Positions 1-9,216 of a stretch of DNA of 64,000 nucleotides are shown in pieces. Location: NCBI GenBank assembly GCA_964502145.1, contig CAZCVI010000001.1, positions 186,001-250,000 on the forward strand, read 5' to 3'. Under the pieces are notes generated by a model. That model was not told where the DNA came from. It did no database searches and saw nothing but the letters and a program-made list of their open reading frames with translations. Each line of letters begins with the position of its first letter. The stretch's first letter is position 1. The DNA comes from CAZCVI01 sp964502145. Lineage in GTDB: Bacteria; Acidobacteriota; Aminicenantia; UBA2199. Made by a program: the position numbers and the translations under genes.

Positions 1-1
1 C

Positions 2-370
2 GGCTTGGCACCGCTGGTGTTTGGTGATGGCAGCCAGTCCTATGATTTTATTTATGTCTCCGATGTCGCGCGGGCTAATATTTGCGCCTTAAAATCGGAA
101 GCGATGGATGCCTGTTATAATGTCGGTTCAGGTATTCAAACCTCTATTAAAGAACTGGCGGAAGTGGTTTTAAAGATCACGGGCAGCAACCTGGAAATTC
201 AATACGAACCGGCAGGACAAACCTTTGTTACCAATCGTATCGGTGATGCGCGACGGGCTGAGAAAGAGTTGGGCTTTAAATATAAGGTGGAAATTCCTGA
301 AGGTTTGCACCAATTGATTGAGTGGCGCGACAGTCACAAAGAGCTGGTCGCGCAAAGAAGAAACAAGTGA
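2..370 (+). CDS. NAD-dependent sugar epimerase/dehydratase, C-terminal part
   Basis: The 3' end of a gene that starts left of the window; the reading frame is open from base 2 to the stop at 368-370. The 122 visible residues carry the signature of the C-terminal half of extended SDR epimerases (UDP-glucose 4-epimerase/UDP-glucuronate epimerase type): GDGSQSYDFIYVSDVARA, then NVGSG and the late RIGDARRAEKELGF segment that contributes to the sugar-nucleotide pocket. These enzymes interconvert NDP-sugars in the cytoplasm. The catalytic Tyr-x-x-x-Lys and the NAD-binding loop lie outside the window, so the exact reaction cannot be named. The stop overlaps the GTG start of the next gene (an aminotransferase), which suggests that the two act in one NDP-amino-sugar pathway. 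Confidence 0.9.
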   Translation, partial: GLAPLVFGDGSQSYDFIYVSDVARANICALKSEAMDACYNVGSGIQTSIKELAEVVLKITGSNLEIQYEPAGQTFVTNRIGDARRAEKELGFKYKVEIPEGLHQLIEWRDSHKELVAQRRNK

Positions 371-1563
371 CGATAAAACTCCCCATTACCAAACCCTGTT
401 TTGATGACAGGGAATTTGAATTGATACGCAAGCCCCTGGAAAGTGGCTGGGTGGTGCAGGGACCGTATGTCAAAGAATTTGAAAACAAAATGGCCGCATT
501 TACCGGTGCCCACTATGCAGTCGCGCTGAATTCCTGTACCTCCGGGCAGATGATTATGTCCCGGATAATCGCGTTGAAACCCGGTGATGAAGTTATTGTT
601 CCTGCTTTTACCTGGATTTCCACCGCCAATGCCGTGGAGTTTTTAGGTGCAAAAGCGGTATTTTGTGACATTGATTTACAGACCTATAATATAGATGTTT
701 CGGACATTGAAGAAAAGATAACCACGAATACGCGGGCCATTTATCCCGTGCATTTGTTTGGGTTGTGTGCCAACATGCCGGAGATTCTGGCCATTGCCAA
801 GAGCCACGGTTTAAAGGTGATCGAAGATGCGGCTTGTGGTTTGGGCGGGTGGATTGGCAACCAACATGGCGGCACTTTTGGAGAGGCCGGGGTATTTTCC
901 TTTCATCCCCGCAAAGCTATCACCACTGGTGAGGGGGGAATGATTGTGACCCAAGACAAAACCTTTGCTCAATCTGCGGCCAGTCTTCGCGACCACGGCG
1001 CCATGAGGACCGATTATGAACGGCACCAGCAAAAAGAGGGATTTTTGCTGGCGGAATATCCCATTTTAGGCTATAACATGAGAATGACCGACATTCAAGG
1101 CGCATTGGGAGTGGCCCAGATGGAGAAGCTCACCTGGATATGCGAGCGCAAACAACAACTGGCCCAAGAATACAATCAGCGGTTAAGAGAGATGGATTGG
1201 TTAAAAGCACCGGTAGTACCCAATGGATTCACCCATGGTTATCAATCCTATTGCTGCCTGTTTAAACCCGAGCAAACGTTGGCCGCAGTACTCAAGCAGG
1301 ATCAACAGGCCATTAATAAACTCCATCAAGAGAGAAATACTCTCATGGCCGCACTGGAAGAAAAAGGTATTGCCACACGACAGGGAACACATGCCGTGCA
1401 TATCCAGCAGGTATACCGGGAAAAGTATCATTATTCACCCATGGATTTCCCCGTGGCTTATGCCGCTGACAAGTTGTCGCTGGCACTACCGTTTTTCCCC
1501 ACTATTACCAGGGATGAGACCGATTATTTATTTGAGCAGTTGCAGGGATGCGGGTTAAAATGA
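367..1563 (+). CDS. DegT/DnrJ/EryC1/StrS-family PLP aminotransferase
   Basis: A 398-residue sugar aminotransferase of the DegT/DnrJ/EryC1/StrS family, which transfers an amino group to a keto-NDP-sugar. Visible family landmarks are ALNSCTSG (PLP phosphate contact), VHLFGLCANM, IEDAACGLGG and FSFHPRKAITTGEGG, in which Lys183 is the expected Schiff-base lysine. I chose GTG at 367, which overlaps the upstream stop, because the homologous sequence begins at IKLPITKP; an earlier GTG at 322 would only add residues that overlap the epimerase. Around residues 300-350 there is a charged stretch (KQDQQAINKLHQER) that looks like a lineage-specific loop. The product is probably the amino sugar that the downstream acetyltransferase and acyl-carrier genes decorate (inference). 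Confidence 0.93.
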   Translation: MTIKLPITKPCFDDREFELIRKPLESGWVVQGPYVKEFENKMAAFTGAHYAVALNSCTSGQMIMSRIIALKPGDEVIVPAFTWISTANAVEFLGAKAVFCDIDLQTYNIDVSDIEEKITTNTRAIYPVHLFGLCANMPEILAIAKSHGLKVIEDAACGLGGWIGNQHGGTFGEAGVFSFHPRKAITTGEGGMIVTQDKTFAQSAASLRDHGAMRTDYERHQQKEGFLLAEYPILGYNMRMTDIQGALGVAQMEKLTWICERKQQLAQEYNQRLREMDWLKAPVVPNGFTHGYQSYCCLFKPEQTLAAVLKQDQQAINKLHQERNTLMAALEEKGIATRQGTHAVHIQQVYREKYHYSPMDFPVAYAADKLSLALPFFPTITRDETDYLFEQLQGCGLK

Positions 1564-1778
1564 AAAAAATTCCCATTACCGGTTGTGCCCGATTTATCGG
1601 TTTTCACTTGGCGTGCTGTTTACTGAAAGACAGGTGGCAAATCGTCGATTTAGACAATAGTAATGACTATTACGATGTAAATCTTAAATACGCATGGTTC
1701 CAACAGCTCGGGATAGCCAAACCAGTGATGGAATACGACAATGGTACTTTGATTATTACAGCAGCAAGTAAAAAATAA
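1560..1778 (+). pseudogene. Decayed N-terminal fragment of a UDP-glucuronate-epimerase-like gene
   Basis: A 72-codon frame starting at ATG 1560, overlapping the aminotransferase stop. The peptide aligns with the first ~70 residues of UDP-glucuronate 4-epimerases: MKKI-x-ITG at the start, FIGFHLA, and DNSNDYYDVNLKYAW. The NAD-binding glycine motif has decayed (GCARFIG instead of GAAGFIG), and the frame stops after about a fifth of the usual ~330 residues. No further epimerase sequence follows; asnB starts 15 bases later. The most likely explanation is a deletion that removed most of a second epimerase gene while keeping the operon intact. It might still be translated because of the ATGA overlap, but it cannot fold as an epimerase. 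Confidence 0.8.
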
Positions 1779-1792
1779 GGAACGCTAAACGT

Positions 1793-3679
1793 ATGTGTGG
1801 AATAACCGGGATATTTAATATTGATGGACGAGTCGTCTCCGTTCCCCTGTTGAAAAAAATGGCCGATGTGGTCAAACATCGCGGGCCTGATAGTGAGGGT
1901 TTCTGGGCCGATAGTTTTATTGGTTTTGGGCACCGACGATTGTCTATCTTGGATTTATCCCCTGCCGGGCATCAACCCATGATGTCTGAAAATGGCCGTT
2001 TTGTTATCGTTTACAATGGAGAAATCTATAATTTCCAAAACCTGAAAGTCGAATTGGAGACCAAAGGATATGCTTTTCGTTCTTCCTCTGATACCGAGGT
2101 GGTATTAAACGCCTTTCAGGAGTGGGGGGTGACTGCAATCCCCAAATTTAACGGGATGTTTGCTTTTGCCATCTGGGATCGCAAGGAAAATTGTATCACC
2201 TTGGCCAGAGATAGATATGGTTTAAAACCGCTTTATTACCGTTTAAAGAATAAGACTCTCCTGTTCGGTTCGGAAATAAAATCGCTTTTGCAGCATCCCG
2301 ACGTTTCCGTGGACGTGTGTATACCCGCATTAAATGAATACTTCTCTTTCCAGAATATCTTTTCTGATTTGACCCTTTTTGAAGGGATTAAATTAATCCC
2401 GGCTGGACATTATCTTAGCTTGCAATTGGGCGATGTGAATACCCTAAAACAAGTTCAATATTGGGATTTTGAATTTAAGGATACAGAACAATATGGTAGT
2501 GTAGAAGAATATACCGAGGAGTTGGACCGCTTGTTCCAGTTGGCGGTTAACCGGCAGTTGGTGAGTGATGTGGAAATAGGGGCTTATTTGAGTGGTGGCA
2601 TGGATTCGGGCGCGATTACCTCGATTGCCGCCCACACATTTCCCAATTTAAAAAGCTTTACCTGTGGTTTTGATCTCTCCTCCGCTTCCGGGTTGGAACT
2701 GGCTTTTGATGAACGAAAAAAAGCAGAATACTTATCCAACCTGTACAAGACGGAACATTACGAGGTGGTATTAAAAGCGGGGGACATGGAACGGGCCATG
2801 GAAAAAGTCATCTGGCATATTGAAGACCCCCGTGTCGGGCAATCCTATCCCAATTATTATGTGTCGCGACTGGCGTCGAAATTCGTGAAAGTGATTTTAT
2901 CCGGGACAGGCGGTGATGAAATATTCGCGGGTTATCCCTGGCGTTATTATCGCGCGGTAGCCAACCAAGATTTTAAGAATTATACTGATAAATATTATAT
3001 GTATTGGCAACGATTGGTACCGGACCGGTTTAAAGCACGTTTTTTTCAACCGGATATTTACCCCAGTATCTTGGAACATCCCACTAAGGATGTCTTTAAC
3101 AGTGTTATTTCCAAAATATACTCCGCTGCAAAGATGGCACCGGAAGACTACGTAAACCACTCCCTCTATTTCGAAGCCAAAACATTTCTTCCCGGCTTAT
3201 TATTGGTGGAAGATAAATTGAGTATGGCCAATGGTCTGGAAACCCGTGCCCCCTTCTTGGATAACGACCTGGTGGATTTTGCCATCAAGATACCGATAAA
3301 ATACAAACTTAGAAACCTGACCGAAGCGATCAAGCTGGACGAAAATGAACCGGGGTTTAAACGGAAAGAATATATTGCCCAGACCAATGATGGGAAAATA
3401 ATCTTGAGAAAATTATTAAACCGATATGTACCGGATGAGTATTCCAATGGAGTGAAACAAGGTTTTTCCGCTCCCGATGCCTCCTGGTTCAAGGGAGAGA
3501 GTATCGACTATATTAGAAATTTACTTTTTGATCCCAGGGCACGGATTTATGATTATATTCAACCCTCTTTGGCCAGGGAATTAATGACCGAACATTTTGA
3601 AGGCAAGACCAACCGTCGCTTACTGATCTGGTCACTGCTTTGTTTTGAGAGCTGGTTGACGACCTTCAGGGATAAATAA
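1793..3679 (+). CDS. asnB: Asparagine synthase (glutamine-hydrolysing), AsnB type
   Basis: A 628-residue protein with the full AsnB layout. The N-terminal class II glutaminase domain starts MCGITGIF, so Cys2 is the free nucleophile after Met removal; RHRGPDSEG-like (KHRGPDSEG) and YNGEIYN contribute to glutamine binding. The C-terminal synthetase domain has the ATP pyrophosphatase loop SGGMDS at residues 267-272 and the later GTGGDEIFAGY. The reaction makes an amide from a carboxylate using ATP and glutamine. AsnB homologues in glycan clusters often amidate uronic acids or amino-acid substituents rather than making free asparagine. The location between sugar-modifying genes suggests that role here (inference). 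Length and motifs give no sign of damage. Confidence 0.95.
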   Translation: MCGITGIFNIDGRVVSVPLLKKMADVVKHRGPDSEGFWADSFIGFGHRRLSILDLSPAGHQPMMSENGRFVIVYNGEIYNFQNLKVELETKGYAFRSSSDTEVVLNAFQEWGVTAIPKFNGMFAFAIWDRKENCITLARDRYGLKPLYYRLKNKTLLFGSEIKSLLQHPDVSVDVCIPALNEYFSFQNIFSDLTLFEGIKLIPAGHYLSLQLGDVNTLKQVQYWDFEFKDTEQYGSVEEYTEELDRLFQLAVNRQLVSDVEIGAYLSGGMDSGAITSIAAHTFPNLKSFTCGFDLSSASGLELAFDERKKAEYLSNLYKTEHYEVVLKAGDMERAMEKVIWHIEDPRVGQSYPNYYVSRLASKFVKVILSGTGGDEIFAGYPWRYYRAVANQDFKNYTDKYYMYWQRLVPDRFKARFFQPDIYPSILEHPTKDVFNSVISKIYSAAKMAPEDYVNHSLYFEAKTFLPGLLLVEDKLSMANGLETRAPFLDNDLVDFAIKIPIKYKLRNLTEAIKLDENEPGFKRKEYIAQTNDGKIILRKLLNRYVPDEYSNGVKQGFSAPDASWFKGESIDYIRNLLFDPRARIYDYIQPSLARELMTEHFEGKTNRRLLIWSLLCFESWLTTFRDK

Positions 3680-3683
3680 GATC

Positions 3684-4391
3684 ATGGCACAACCTCATAT
3701 TCAACCCCTTGTTTTTATCGGAGCGTCAACCGCGTTTTCTGAAATTAACGGGCTGATTCGTGATATTAACCGGGAAAAAGAAACCTATGATGTGGTGGCC
3801 ATCGTGGATGACAACTCGGCGCTACATGGCCATCAACTGGAAGGAGTATCGGTTATTGGTAGTCTTGAGTGCGTCCATCAGTACCCAAACGCGAAATTTG
3901 TATTTGGGATCGGTTCCTTTCGGAATCGTATCGTCAGGTATGAGATACTTAAGCGCCTAAATGTTGCCGATGACCGTTTTGTGACCTTAATTCATCCCTC
4001 CTGCAACATTTACCCCGGGACACGGGTTGGTCCCGGTTCAATTGTGCATGCCGGCGTGGTGATTGGGGGCGGAGCAGTACTGGAACCCTTTGCAATTGTT
4101 ACGTTTAATTCTGTCATTGGCTCTTATGTCAGGATGGGACGATGCGCCATGGTGACCACCATGGTGGTCGTACTTACCGGCGTTCAGATCGGCCCCTGTT
4201 CATTTATAGGAGCCCAAAGTTGTCTGGCGGAGAATATTAAAATCGGACCGGGTGCCATGATTGGCATGGGGTCCTGCGTGTATCGCGATGTACCAGCAGG
4301 GGCCTTTGTGCTGGGAAACCCGGCCAAAAAAGTATATACGATTAACGTTCCCCAAGAATTGGAAAATCTGTGGCAAGAGGAAAAAATATAA
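3684..4391 (+). CDS. NeuD/PglD-like sugar O- or N-acyltransferase
   Basis: A 235-residue acyltransferase of the NeuD/PglD type. Residues 1-90 form the small Rossmann-like sugar-nucleotide pocket (VFIGAS, VAIVDDNSALHG, FVFGIGS). Residues 95-225 form the left-handed beta-helix with hexapeptide turns (VGPGSIVHAGVVIGGGAVL, IGPCSFIGAQ, IGPGAMIGMGSCV) and the closing VLGNPAKKV. Family members acetylate NDP-amino sugars or sialic acids using acetyl-CoA. It starts 5 bases after asnB, and its stop overlaps the start of an acyl-carrier-like gene (TAATG at 4389-4393). An acyl-ACP instead of acetyl-CoA may therefore be the donor here; that is inference. Confidence 0.88.
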   Translation: MAQPHIQPLVFIGASTAFSEINGLIRDINREKETYDVVAIVDDNSALHGHQLEGVSVIGSLECVHQYPNAKFVFGIGSFRNRIVRYEILKRLNVADDRFVTLIHPSCNIYPGTRVGPGSIVHAGVVIGGGAVLEPFAIVTFNSVIGSYVRMGRCAMVTTMVVVLTGVQIGPCSFIGAQSCLAENIKIGPGAMIGMGSCVYRDVPAGAFVLGNPAKKVYTINVPQELENLWQEEKI

Positions 4392-4714
4392 TGGATATAA
4401 AACACGCGTTTAATGTAATGGAAAAATCCCTGAATAGTTTACACCGTTCAGGAATGCTTGAACAAGCGGTCAAAGTAGCAGAAGATACCGTATTGCTGGG
4501 CGTGAATTCGCCCCTGGATTCCGTCGCTTTTGTCTCCTTCATAACAGACTTAGAGGAGCGCCTTAGCCAGGAGGCCGGGGACGAACTGTTCCTGGTCATT
4601 GACGATATCCATGAATTTAAAGAATCCGCCTCCCAGGTTCCTTTTCTTACCGCCGGAGTATTGGCGCATTATATTGTCCGTCTGACCGGAGAAACGCGTG
4701 CCCAAAAATACTGA
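4391..4714 (+). CDS. Acyl carrier protein-like
   Basis: A 107-residue protein read from ATG 4391, which overlaps the previous stop. The core LLGVNSPLDSVAFVSFI has the LDS motif of acyl carrier proteins, in which the serine accepts 4'-phosphopantetheine; flanking helices fit the four-helix ACP fold. The protein is longer than a typical ~80-residue ACP and is less acidic at the N terminus, so this is a diverged family member. Neighbours are an acyltransferase upstream and SDR reductase, hydrolase and ketoacyl-synthase genes downstream, all tightly overlapped. This supports a dedicated carrier for a small acyl group. The serine assignment rests on the motif only. Confidence 0.8.
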   Translation: MDIKHAFNVMEKSLNSLHRSGMLEQAVKVAEDTVLLGVNSPLDSVAFVSFITDLEERLSQEAGDELFLVIDDIHEFKESASQVPFLTAGVLAHYIVRLTGETRAQKY

Positions 4715-5417
4715 TTTACCGGTGATGGTTATTACCGGTACAAGTAAGGGTCTCGGTCACGGTTTGGCCCAGTATTATCTTACCCAGAATTACACTGTAA
4801 TCGGGTGCAGTCGTGGTGCTGGTGCAATTGATACGCCAGGTTACCATCATTATCAAGTGGATGTCAGCGATGAAAAACAAGTGCGCCAATGGATACGGGC
4901 CGTAAAAGAATCCTTCAAACAAATTGATGTATTGATTTGTAATGCTGGTCTTGCCACTGCCAATCGACTGTTAACCGCCACTCCCGGTAGCGTGCTGGAA
5001 CCAATGATAAAAACCAATGTCTTTGGTACCTATTATGTATGCCGGGAAGTGGCCAAGTTCATGGTGCTAAAAGGGAATGGCCGTATCATTACCATCTCTT
5101 CAATGGCTGTTGGCTTACATGAAGAGGGCACATCCGCTTACTCCGCTTCTAAAAGCGCGGTGGTGGAAATGACCAAAATCCTGGCAAAGGAGTTGGCCCA
5201 TTATGGCGTTACCTGCAACACGGTTGCTCCCTCCATGTATGAATCCGATGCACTGGAAGCATTGGGAGCGGAAGTAAAGGACCGCGCCCTTGGTAAATTG
5301 ACCATTAAACGAGTATTAACTATCGAAGAAATCGCCAATACCCTTTCATTTTTTATTTCTGCCAAGAGTTCTGCCATTACCGGGCAGGTTATTTATATGG
5401 GACTGGTATGTGAATGA
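4698..5417 (+). CDS. SDR-family oxidoreductase, FabG-like
   Basis: A 239-residue classical short-chain dehydrogenase. The cofactor loop is TGTSKGLGHG near the N terminus, followed by CNAG, and the catalytic pair is Tyr148 and Lys152 (SAYSASKSAV) with serines upstream (ISSMA). FabG-like members reduce 3-oxoacyl-ACP to 3-hydroxyacyl-ACP with NADPH. I chose GTG at 4698 because GGAG lies about seven bases upstream and the start overlaps the preceding ACP gene. An ATG at 4725 would trim a few residues before the first strand. Together with the ketoacyl synthase at 6105 it could make a 3-hydroxyacyl group for the sugar (inference). Confidence 0.9.
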   Translation: MPKNTDLPVMVITGTSKGLGHGLAQYYLTQNYTVIGCSRGAGAIDTPGYHHYQVDVSDEKQVRQWIRAVKESFKQIDVLICNAGLATANRLLTATPGSVLEPMIKTNVFGTYYVCREVAKFMVLKGNGRIITISSMAVGLHEEGTSAYSASKSAVVEMTKILAKELAHYGVTCNTVAPSMYESDALEALGAEVKDRALGKLTIKRVLTIEEIANTLSFFISAKSSAITGQVIYMGLVCE

Positions 5418-6103
5418 ATCCTCAAGAATCTCTTTTCCGTTATGATATCGGCCAATATACCATTACCCGGATTTTGACCAGCAGAAAATTTATGCAGAAT
5501 TGTTATGTGGTCGTCATTCCCACCTATGGGCAAATTGTGTTTGATCCCGGCGATGCTCCCGATGCTATTGCTGATGTTATTGATCGCAGTTCCCTTCCCC
5601 TCAAGCAATTATTATTGACTCATGCCCACTTCGATCATATCGGAGCTGTTTCTCAATTATGTCAACGCTACCATGTGACCTGCCAGTTACATCATGCTGA
5701 TTTAAAGCTGCTCAAACGCGCTCCCATTTACAGCGTGCGCTTTGGCGGCAAAAAAGTGGCTGAACCCCAACCGGTTGAAACTTTTCAAGAGCTGCAGCTT
5801 ACACTAGGGGACGTACAATTTATGAAAACCATACTGTCACCCGGACACACCGAGGGTAGTGTCTCTTTTGTTTTTGACCCATTTGTTTTTACCGGTGACA
5901 CCCTGCTCAATCGAAATATCGGTCGGACCGATCTGCCTGGAGCCAATAAAGAGTTACTTTATCAATCCGTTGATCATATAATCACCCAGTTGTCCGATGA
6001 AACAACCATTTTTCCCGGTCACGGCAAACCCTGGAAAATAACTGAGGCCAGAGTGTGGTGGTCTCAATTCCGGCAAGTGGAATGGGCAGGAATGGTAAAT
6101 TAA
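5414..6103 (+). CDS. Metallo-beta-lactamase-fold hydrolase
   Basis: A 229-residue MBL-fold protein with the complete metal site: THAHFDHIG gives His70, His72, Asp74 and His75, followed by SPGHTEGSV, FTGDTLL and IFPGHGKPW. This pattern is closest to the glyoxalase II-like group, whose members hydrolyse thioesters. ATG 5414 overlaps the SDR stop (ATGA). In this setting a thioesterase or editing function that removes acyl groups from the ACP or CoA would make sense, but no sequence feature proves that substrate. Confidence 0.88.
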   Translation: MNPQESLFRYDIGQYTITRILTSRKFMQNCYVVVIPTYGQIVFDPGDAPDAIADVIDRSSLPLKQLLLTHAHFDHIGAVSQLCQRYHVTCQLHHADLKLLKRAPIYSVRFGGKKVAEPQPVETFQELQLTLGDVQFMKTILSPGHTEGSVSFVFDPFVFTGDTLLNRNIGRTDLPGANKELLYQSVDHIITQLSDETTIFPGHGKPWKITEARVWWSQFRQVEWAGMVN

Positions 6104-6104
6104 A

Positions 6105-7097
6105 ATGAAGGACAGTGGAGTTGGCGTAGTCGGGGTGGGTCAATATATCCCTGCCTTAAAAGTAACCAACCAGGAATTGGAAACACTGACGCATATCCCA
6201 GAGGCAGAAATATTAAAAAAGACCGGCATAAAAACCAGGTATTATGTAGATGACACGGAGACCGCTTCCGGGATTTCCGCCCAGGCCGCTTTGGCTGCCA
6301 TAAAAATGGCGAATATTAAAGCCGAAGAGATTGATCTCATTATTTTTTGTGGTTTTAGCGGCGATTATATTTACCCCGCCACCGCCTGTAAAATCCAGGA
6401 ATTAATCGGTGCCAAAAATGCTGGTGGCTTTGACCTCATGGCCAATTGCACCGGGTTTCAAGTCGGACTTACCATTGCCTCGGACTGGATGAAAAGCGAT
6501 GTCACTTTGAGTTATTGTCTGGTCGTGGGGACCGCTATTCAGTCCCGCTTTTTTAAAAAGAATGACCCCAATGCTGCCATTTATTTTGGTGATGGTGCCG
6601 GTGCTGCTATTCTTGGCCGGGTGCCCCAGGGTTATGGGGTGTTGGCAACCGATATTTTTACCAACAGCACTGTCTTCGAATCCGTGCGCCTGCGGGGTGG
6701 CGGCTCCAGTTTTCCTTTAACCCCGGAAAATATTCACCTGGGATTGCAATACTATGAAATGAATGGACTGGAAGTATGGAAACAAGTGATTCAATATCAG
6801 CCAAAAGTAGTGAAACGGGCTCTGGACAAATTAAACTTAACTGTCCGGGATGTTGATTTTTTTCTCTTTCATCAAGCCAACCTCCGATTGATTGAGTACT
6901 TGATGGGTAAAATGAAATTACCCATGACCAAGACCTGTACCAATGTCCAGGATATCGGTAACACTGCCGATGCCTCATTGGCCATTGTGTTGTGTGACGC
7001 CGTTAATCAAAAACGGCTTAAGACCGATGATATTGTCGTTATTTCCGGTGTTGGGGCAGGTTTTATTTTCGGCGCCACTGTTTTGCGCTGGTATTAA
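6105..7097 (+). CDS. 3-oxoacyl-ACP synthase III (FabH-like)
   Basis: A 330-residue thiolase-fold enzyme with the KAS III catalytic triad: Cys115 in ANCTGFQ, His256 in FHQANLR, and Asn286 in GNTADAS. It condenses an acyl-CoA primer with malonyl-ACP to give a 3-oxoacyl-ACP. Length and triad match FabH, but the setting differs from the usual fatty-acid operon because no fabD or fabF is nearby. Flagellin-glycosylation clusters that make 3-hydroxybutyramido sugars (the Pseudomonas syringae viosamine genes are one known case) also contain a KAS III, an ACP and a reductase. The same logic probably applies here. Confidence 0.93.
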   Translation: MKDSGVGVVGVGQYIPALKVTNQELETLTHIPEAEILKKTGIKTRYYVDDTETASGISAQAALAAIKMANIKAEEIDLIIFCGFSGDYIYPATACKIQELIGAKNAGGFDLMANCTGFQVGLTIASDWMKSDVTLSYCLVVGTAIQSRFFKKNDPNAAIYFGDGAGAAILGRVPQGYGVLATDIFTNSTVFESVRLRGGGSSFPLTPENIHLGLQYYEMNGLEVWKQVIQYQPKVVKRALDKLNLTVRDVDFFLFHQANLRLIEYLMGKMKLPMTKTCTNVQDIGNTADASLAIVLCDAVNQKRLKTDDIVVISGVGAGFIFGATVLRWY

Positions 7098-7109
7098 ATA
7101 GGAATAACC

Positions 7110-8276
7110 ATGAATCGCAATATATATTTAGGAAAAATCCCGTTTTACTGGGGCATGCAGGACGATCTTGATCACATCCCGGGCAATATCCCCCAGTTCT
7201 TACCCTTCGAGCTGACCTTTAATGAGCACTTGCAGTTATTTCAGCAAAAAAAGTGTGACTATGTGAATAAATGCCTGCAAAAGGTCTATCTGCACGATTC
7301 CAATGCCGGGTATTTGCAGGAAGGCCATGTTTTGGCCGAGTTATATGGTGGTGATTTCCTTAAATTCATGGATACCCTGCTACAACAGAGACCCCAGCTT
7401 CAATCATTTCTGGAAATAGGCAGTGGCGGTGGTTATCTGTTGAAAAAATTGAAGCACCGCGGCTATCAAGTTTTAGGAATTGATCCCAGTCCCGTGGCTG
7501 TGCGCAATGCCAAAGCGTGTAATGTAGACGTCATAAACGATTTCTACCCCGTGTCTGGCCAGACCATTAACCCGGTGGATTGTATCTACCATTACGATGT
7601 ATTGGAACATGTCTCCGACCCCGTTGCATTTTTAACCGCGCATAAAAAAGAACTTAAACCTGACGGTATTGTGATTTTGGCAGTACCCGATTGTACCCTG
7701 AGTGTTCGCAAAGGAGATATCTCCATGGTATTGCACGAACATATCAATTATTTTGATGAGGAATCATTGGCCAATACAATTAAAGCCGCAGGTTTTGACC
7801 TGCTGCACATCCAACCCTCAAAAAAAATGGGCGTGTTATACGTTGCTGCCCAGAGTACAGACAAGAAACATGTTTTTCCTCCTCCGTCCCTCACCCAAAA
7901 GAAATTTGATACCTATCTTAAGGGGTTGCATAAAATTCTTGTCAATTTAAAGAATTTCCTCGACCCTAAAAACTCCGATAAAATCACCGGTATATATGTA
8001 CCCCTTCGTCTTATTCCTTATTTAGCTATTTTAAAAATAGTGAAGCGCATCCGTTTCTTTGATGATGACCCTGCCATGAGGGACAAATACTTTAGTGGCT
8101 TTGATATTCCTGTTGAAAACATGGAACAACTGGTCAGCAAGCCCGTTGACAGACTCATCATTGCCAGTTTTCCTTTTGCTGCCATTATTGAAAAAAAAGT
8201 GCGCGAACGTCTCGGCCAAACTATTAAGATAAAGCATCTGGCAGATTTTATGCCAAGGCTATCACGGGATGATTAA
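7110..8276 (+). CDS. Class I SAM-dependent methyltransferase, sugar C-methyltransferase-like
   Basis: A 388-residue protein with a methyltransferase core at about residues 95-230. Motif I is EIGSGGGYLL, the acidic end of the next strand is GIDPSP, and YHYDVLEHV is motif IV-like. A further ~150 residues follow, ending VDRLIIASFPFAA. This core plus C-terminal alpha/beta domain resembles NDP-sugar C-methyltransferases, but the N-terminal zinc-binding cysteines of that group are not evident; the start of the protein instead reads IPFYWG. The substrate could be the sugar or the acyl group made by the neighbouring genes. The stop overlaps the next methyltransferase start. Confidence 0.8.
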   Translation: MNRNIYLGKIPFYWGMQDDLDHIPGNIPQFLPFELTFNEHLQLFQQKKCDYVNKCLQKVYLHDSNAGYLQEGHVLAELYGGDFLKFMDTLLQQRPQLQSFLEIGSGGGYLLKKLKHRGYQVLGIDPSPVAVRNAKACNVDVINDFYPVSGQTINPVDCIYHYDVLEHVSDPVAFLTAHKKELKPDGIVILAVPDCTLSVRKGDISMVLHEHINYFDEESLANTIKAAGFDLLHIQPSKKMGVLYVAAQSTDKKHVFPPPSLTQKKFDTYLKGLHKILVNLKNFLDPKNSDKITGIYVPLRLIPYLAILKIVKRIRFFDDDPAMRDKYFSGFDIPVENMEQLVSKPVDRLIIASFPFAAIIEKKVRERLGQTIKIKHLADFMPRLSRDD

Positions 8277-9207
8277 CACCTCTATGAGAAAAGAAACCGT
8301 TTATTTCAATCACATCCTCTCGCGGATAGTGGAGAAATCTGTTTTTCAAAAAAAGAAGTTAGAGAAATTTCTCACCAAGATGGACGATCAATTTTTCAAT
8401 GATGCCGAAGCCTTTGCCACCAAGTACTCTGCATATCTGGAGAGCCAGGGCATCAGTTTAGACAGTGCTGTGGATTCCTATCTGAAGATGGTCAATTCCA
8501 TGTTTAAATACCAGGTGAAATTTATAAAAACCGGAGCCTACCCCGAAGCCACTCTTGAAAAAACATATACCGATGTGTATGCCAACAAGAATGAGATGTT
8601 ATCTTATATGGTAGCTTTAGCCATTTCACAATTTATGTGGCCCACGCACTATGCGATTTACCGTTTTTTTTCACAAGTCATCCGCGCTAAAAGCAAAACC
8701 ATTGCCACCTACCTTGAAATCGGGCCCGGTCATGGTTTGTTTTTGAATAAAACCCTGGAGGTTTTGAACGCCGCTGCCCAGATCGATGTGGTGGATATCA
8801 GCCCCGTATCCATAGACATTGCCCGTTCGATTGTTGCTTATTTCCAGCCCCGTTTAACCTCTATTCAATACCATACCATTGACATGTTGAAATTTGAGAC
8901 CATAAAACAATATGATTTCATCACCATGGGGGAAGTATTGGAACATGTGACCGCCCCGCAGCAGCTTTTACTGAAATTAAAAAGTCTCCTAAAACAAAAT
9001 GGCAGCGCATTTATTTCTACCTGCGTCAATTGTCCAGCCGTGGATCATCTCTACCAATTTTGCACTATTGAAGATATCCAATCCATGTTGACCCAATGTG
9101 GTTTTACCATCCAGCAGCAATTGATTTTACCCGTGGAAGAGTTGCCTATGGCAGAGATTATCACCCAAAAAATCACCATAAATTATTGTGCCCTTATCAC
9201 GTTATAA
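8269..9207 (+). CDS. Class I SAM-dependent methyltransferase
   Basis: A 312-residue protein whose SAM-binding motif EIGPGHGLFL begins near residue 149, followed by VVDISPVSI and the motif IV-like MGEVLEHVTAP. Residues 1-140 are an alpha-helical, charged region with no recognised domain; in related multi-modular methyltransferases such a part often binds the substrate. ATG at 8269 overlaps the previous stop. Two adjacent methyltransferases inside an acyl-building block make methylation of the acyl chain or of the sugar hydroxyls likely; which one is unknown. Confidence 0.82.
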   Translation: MINTSMRKETVYFNHILSRIVEKSVFQKKKLEKFLTKMDDQFFNDAEAFATKYSAYLESQGISLDSAVDSYLKMVNSMFKYQVKFIKTGAYPEATLEKTYTDVYANKNEMLSYMVALAISQFMWPTHYAIYRFFSQVIRAKSKTIATYLEIGPGHGLFLNKTLEVLNAAAQIDVVDISPVSIDIARSIVAYFQPRLTSIQYHTIDMLKFETIKQYDFITMGEVLEHVTAPQQLLLKLKSLLKQNGSAFISTCVNCPAVDHLYQFCTIEDIQSMLTQCGFTIQQQLILPVEELPMAEIITQKITINYCALITL

Positions 9208-9216
9208 CAAGGAGTA

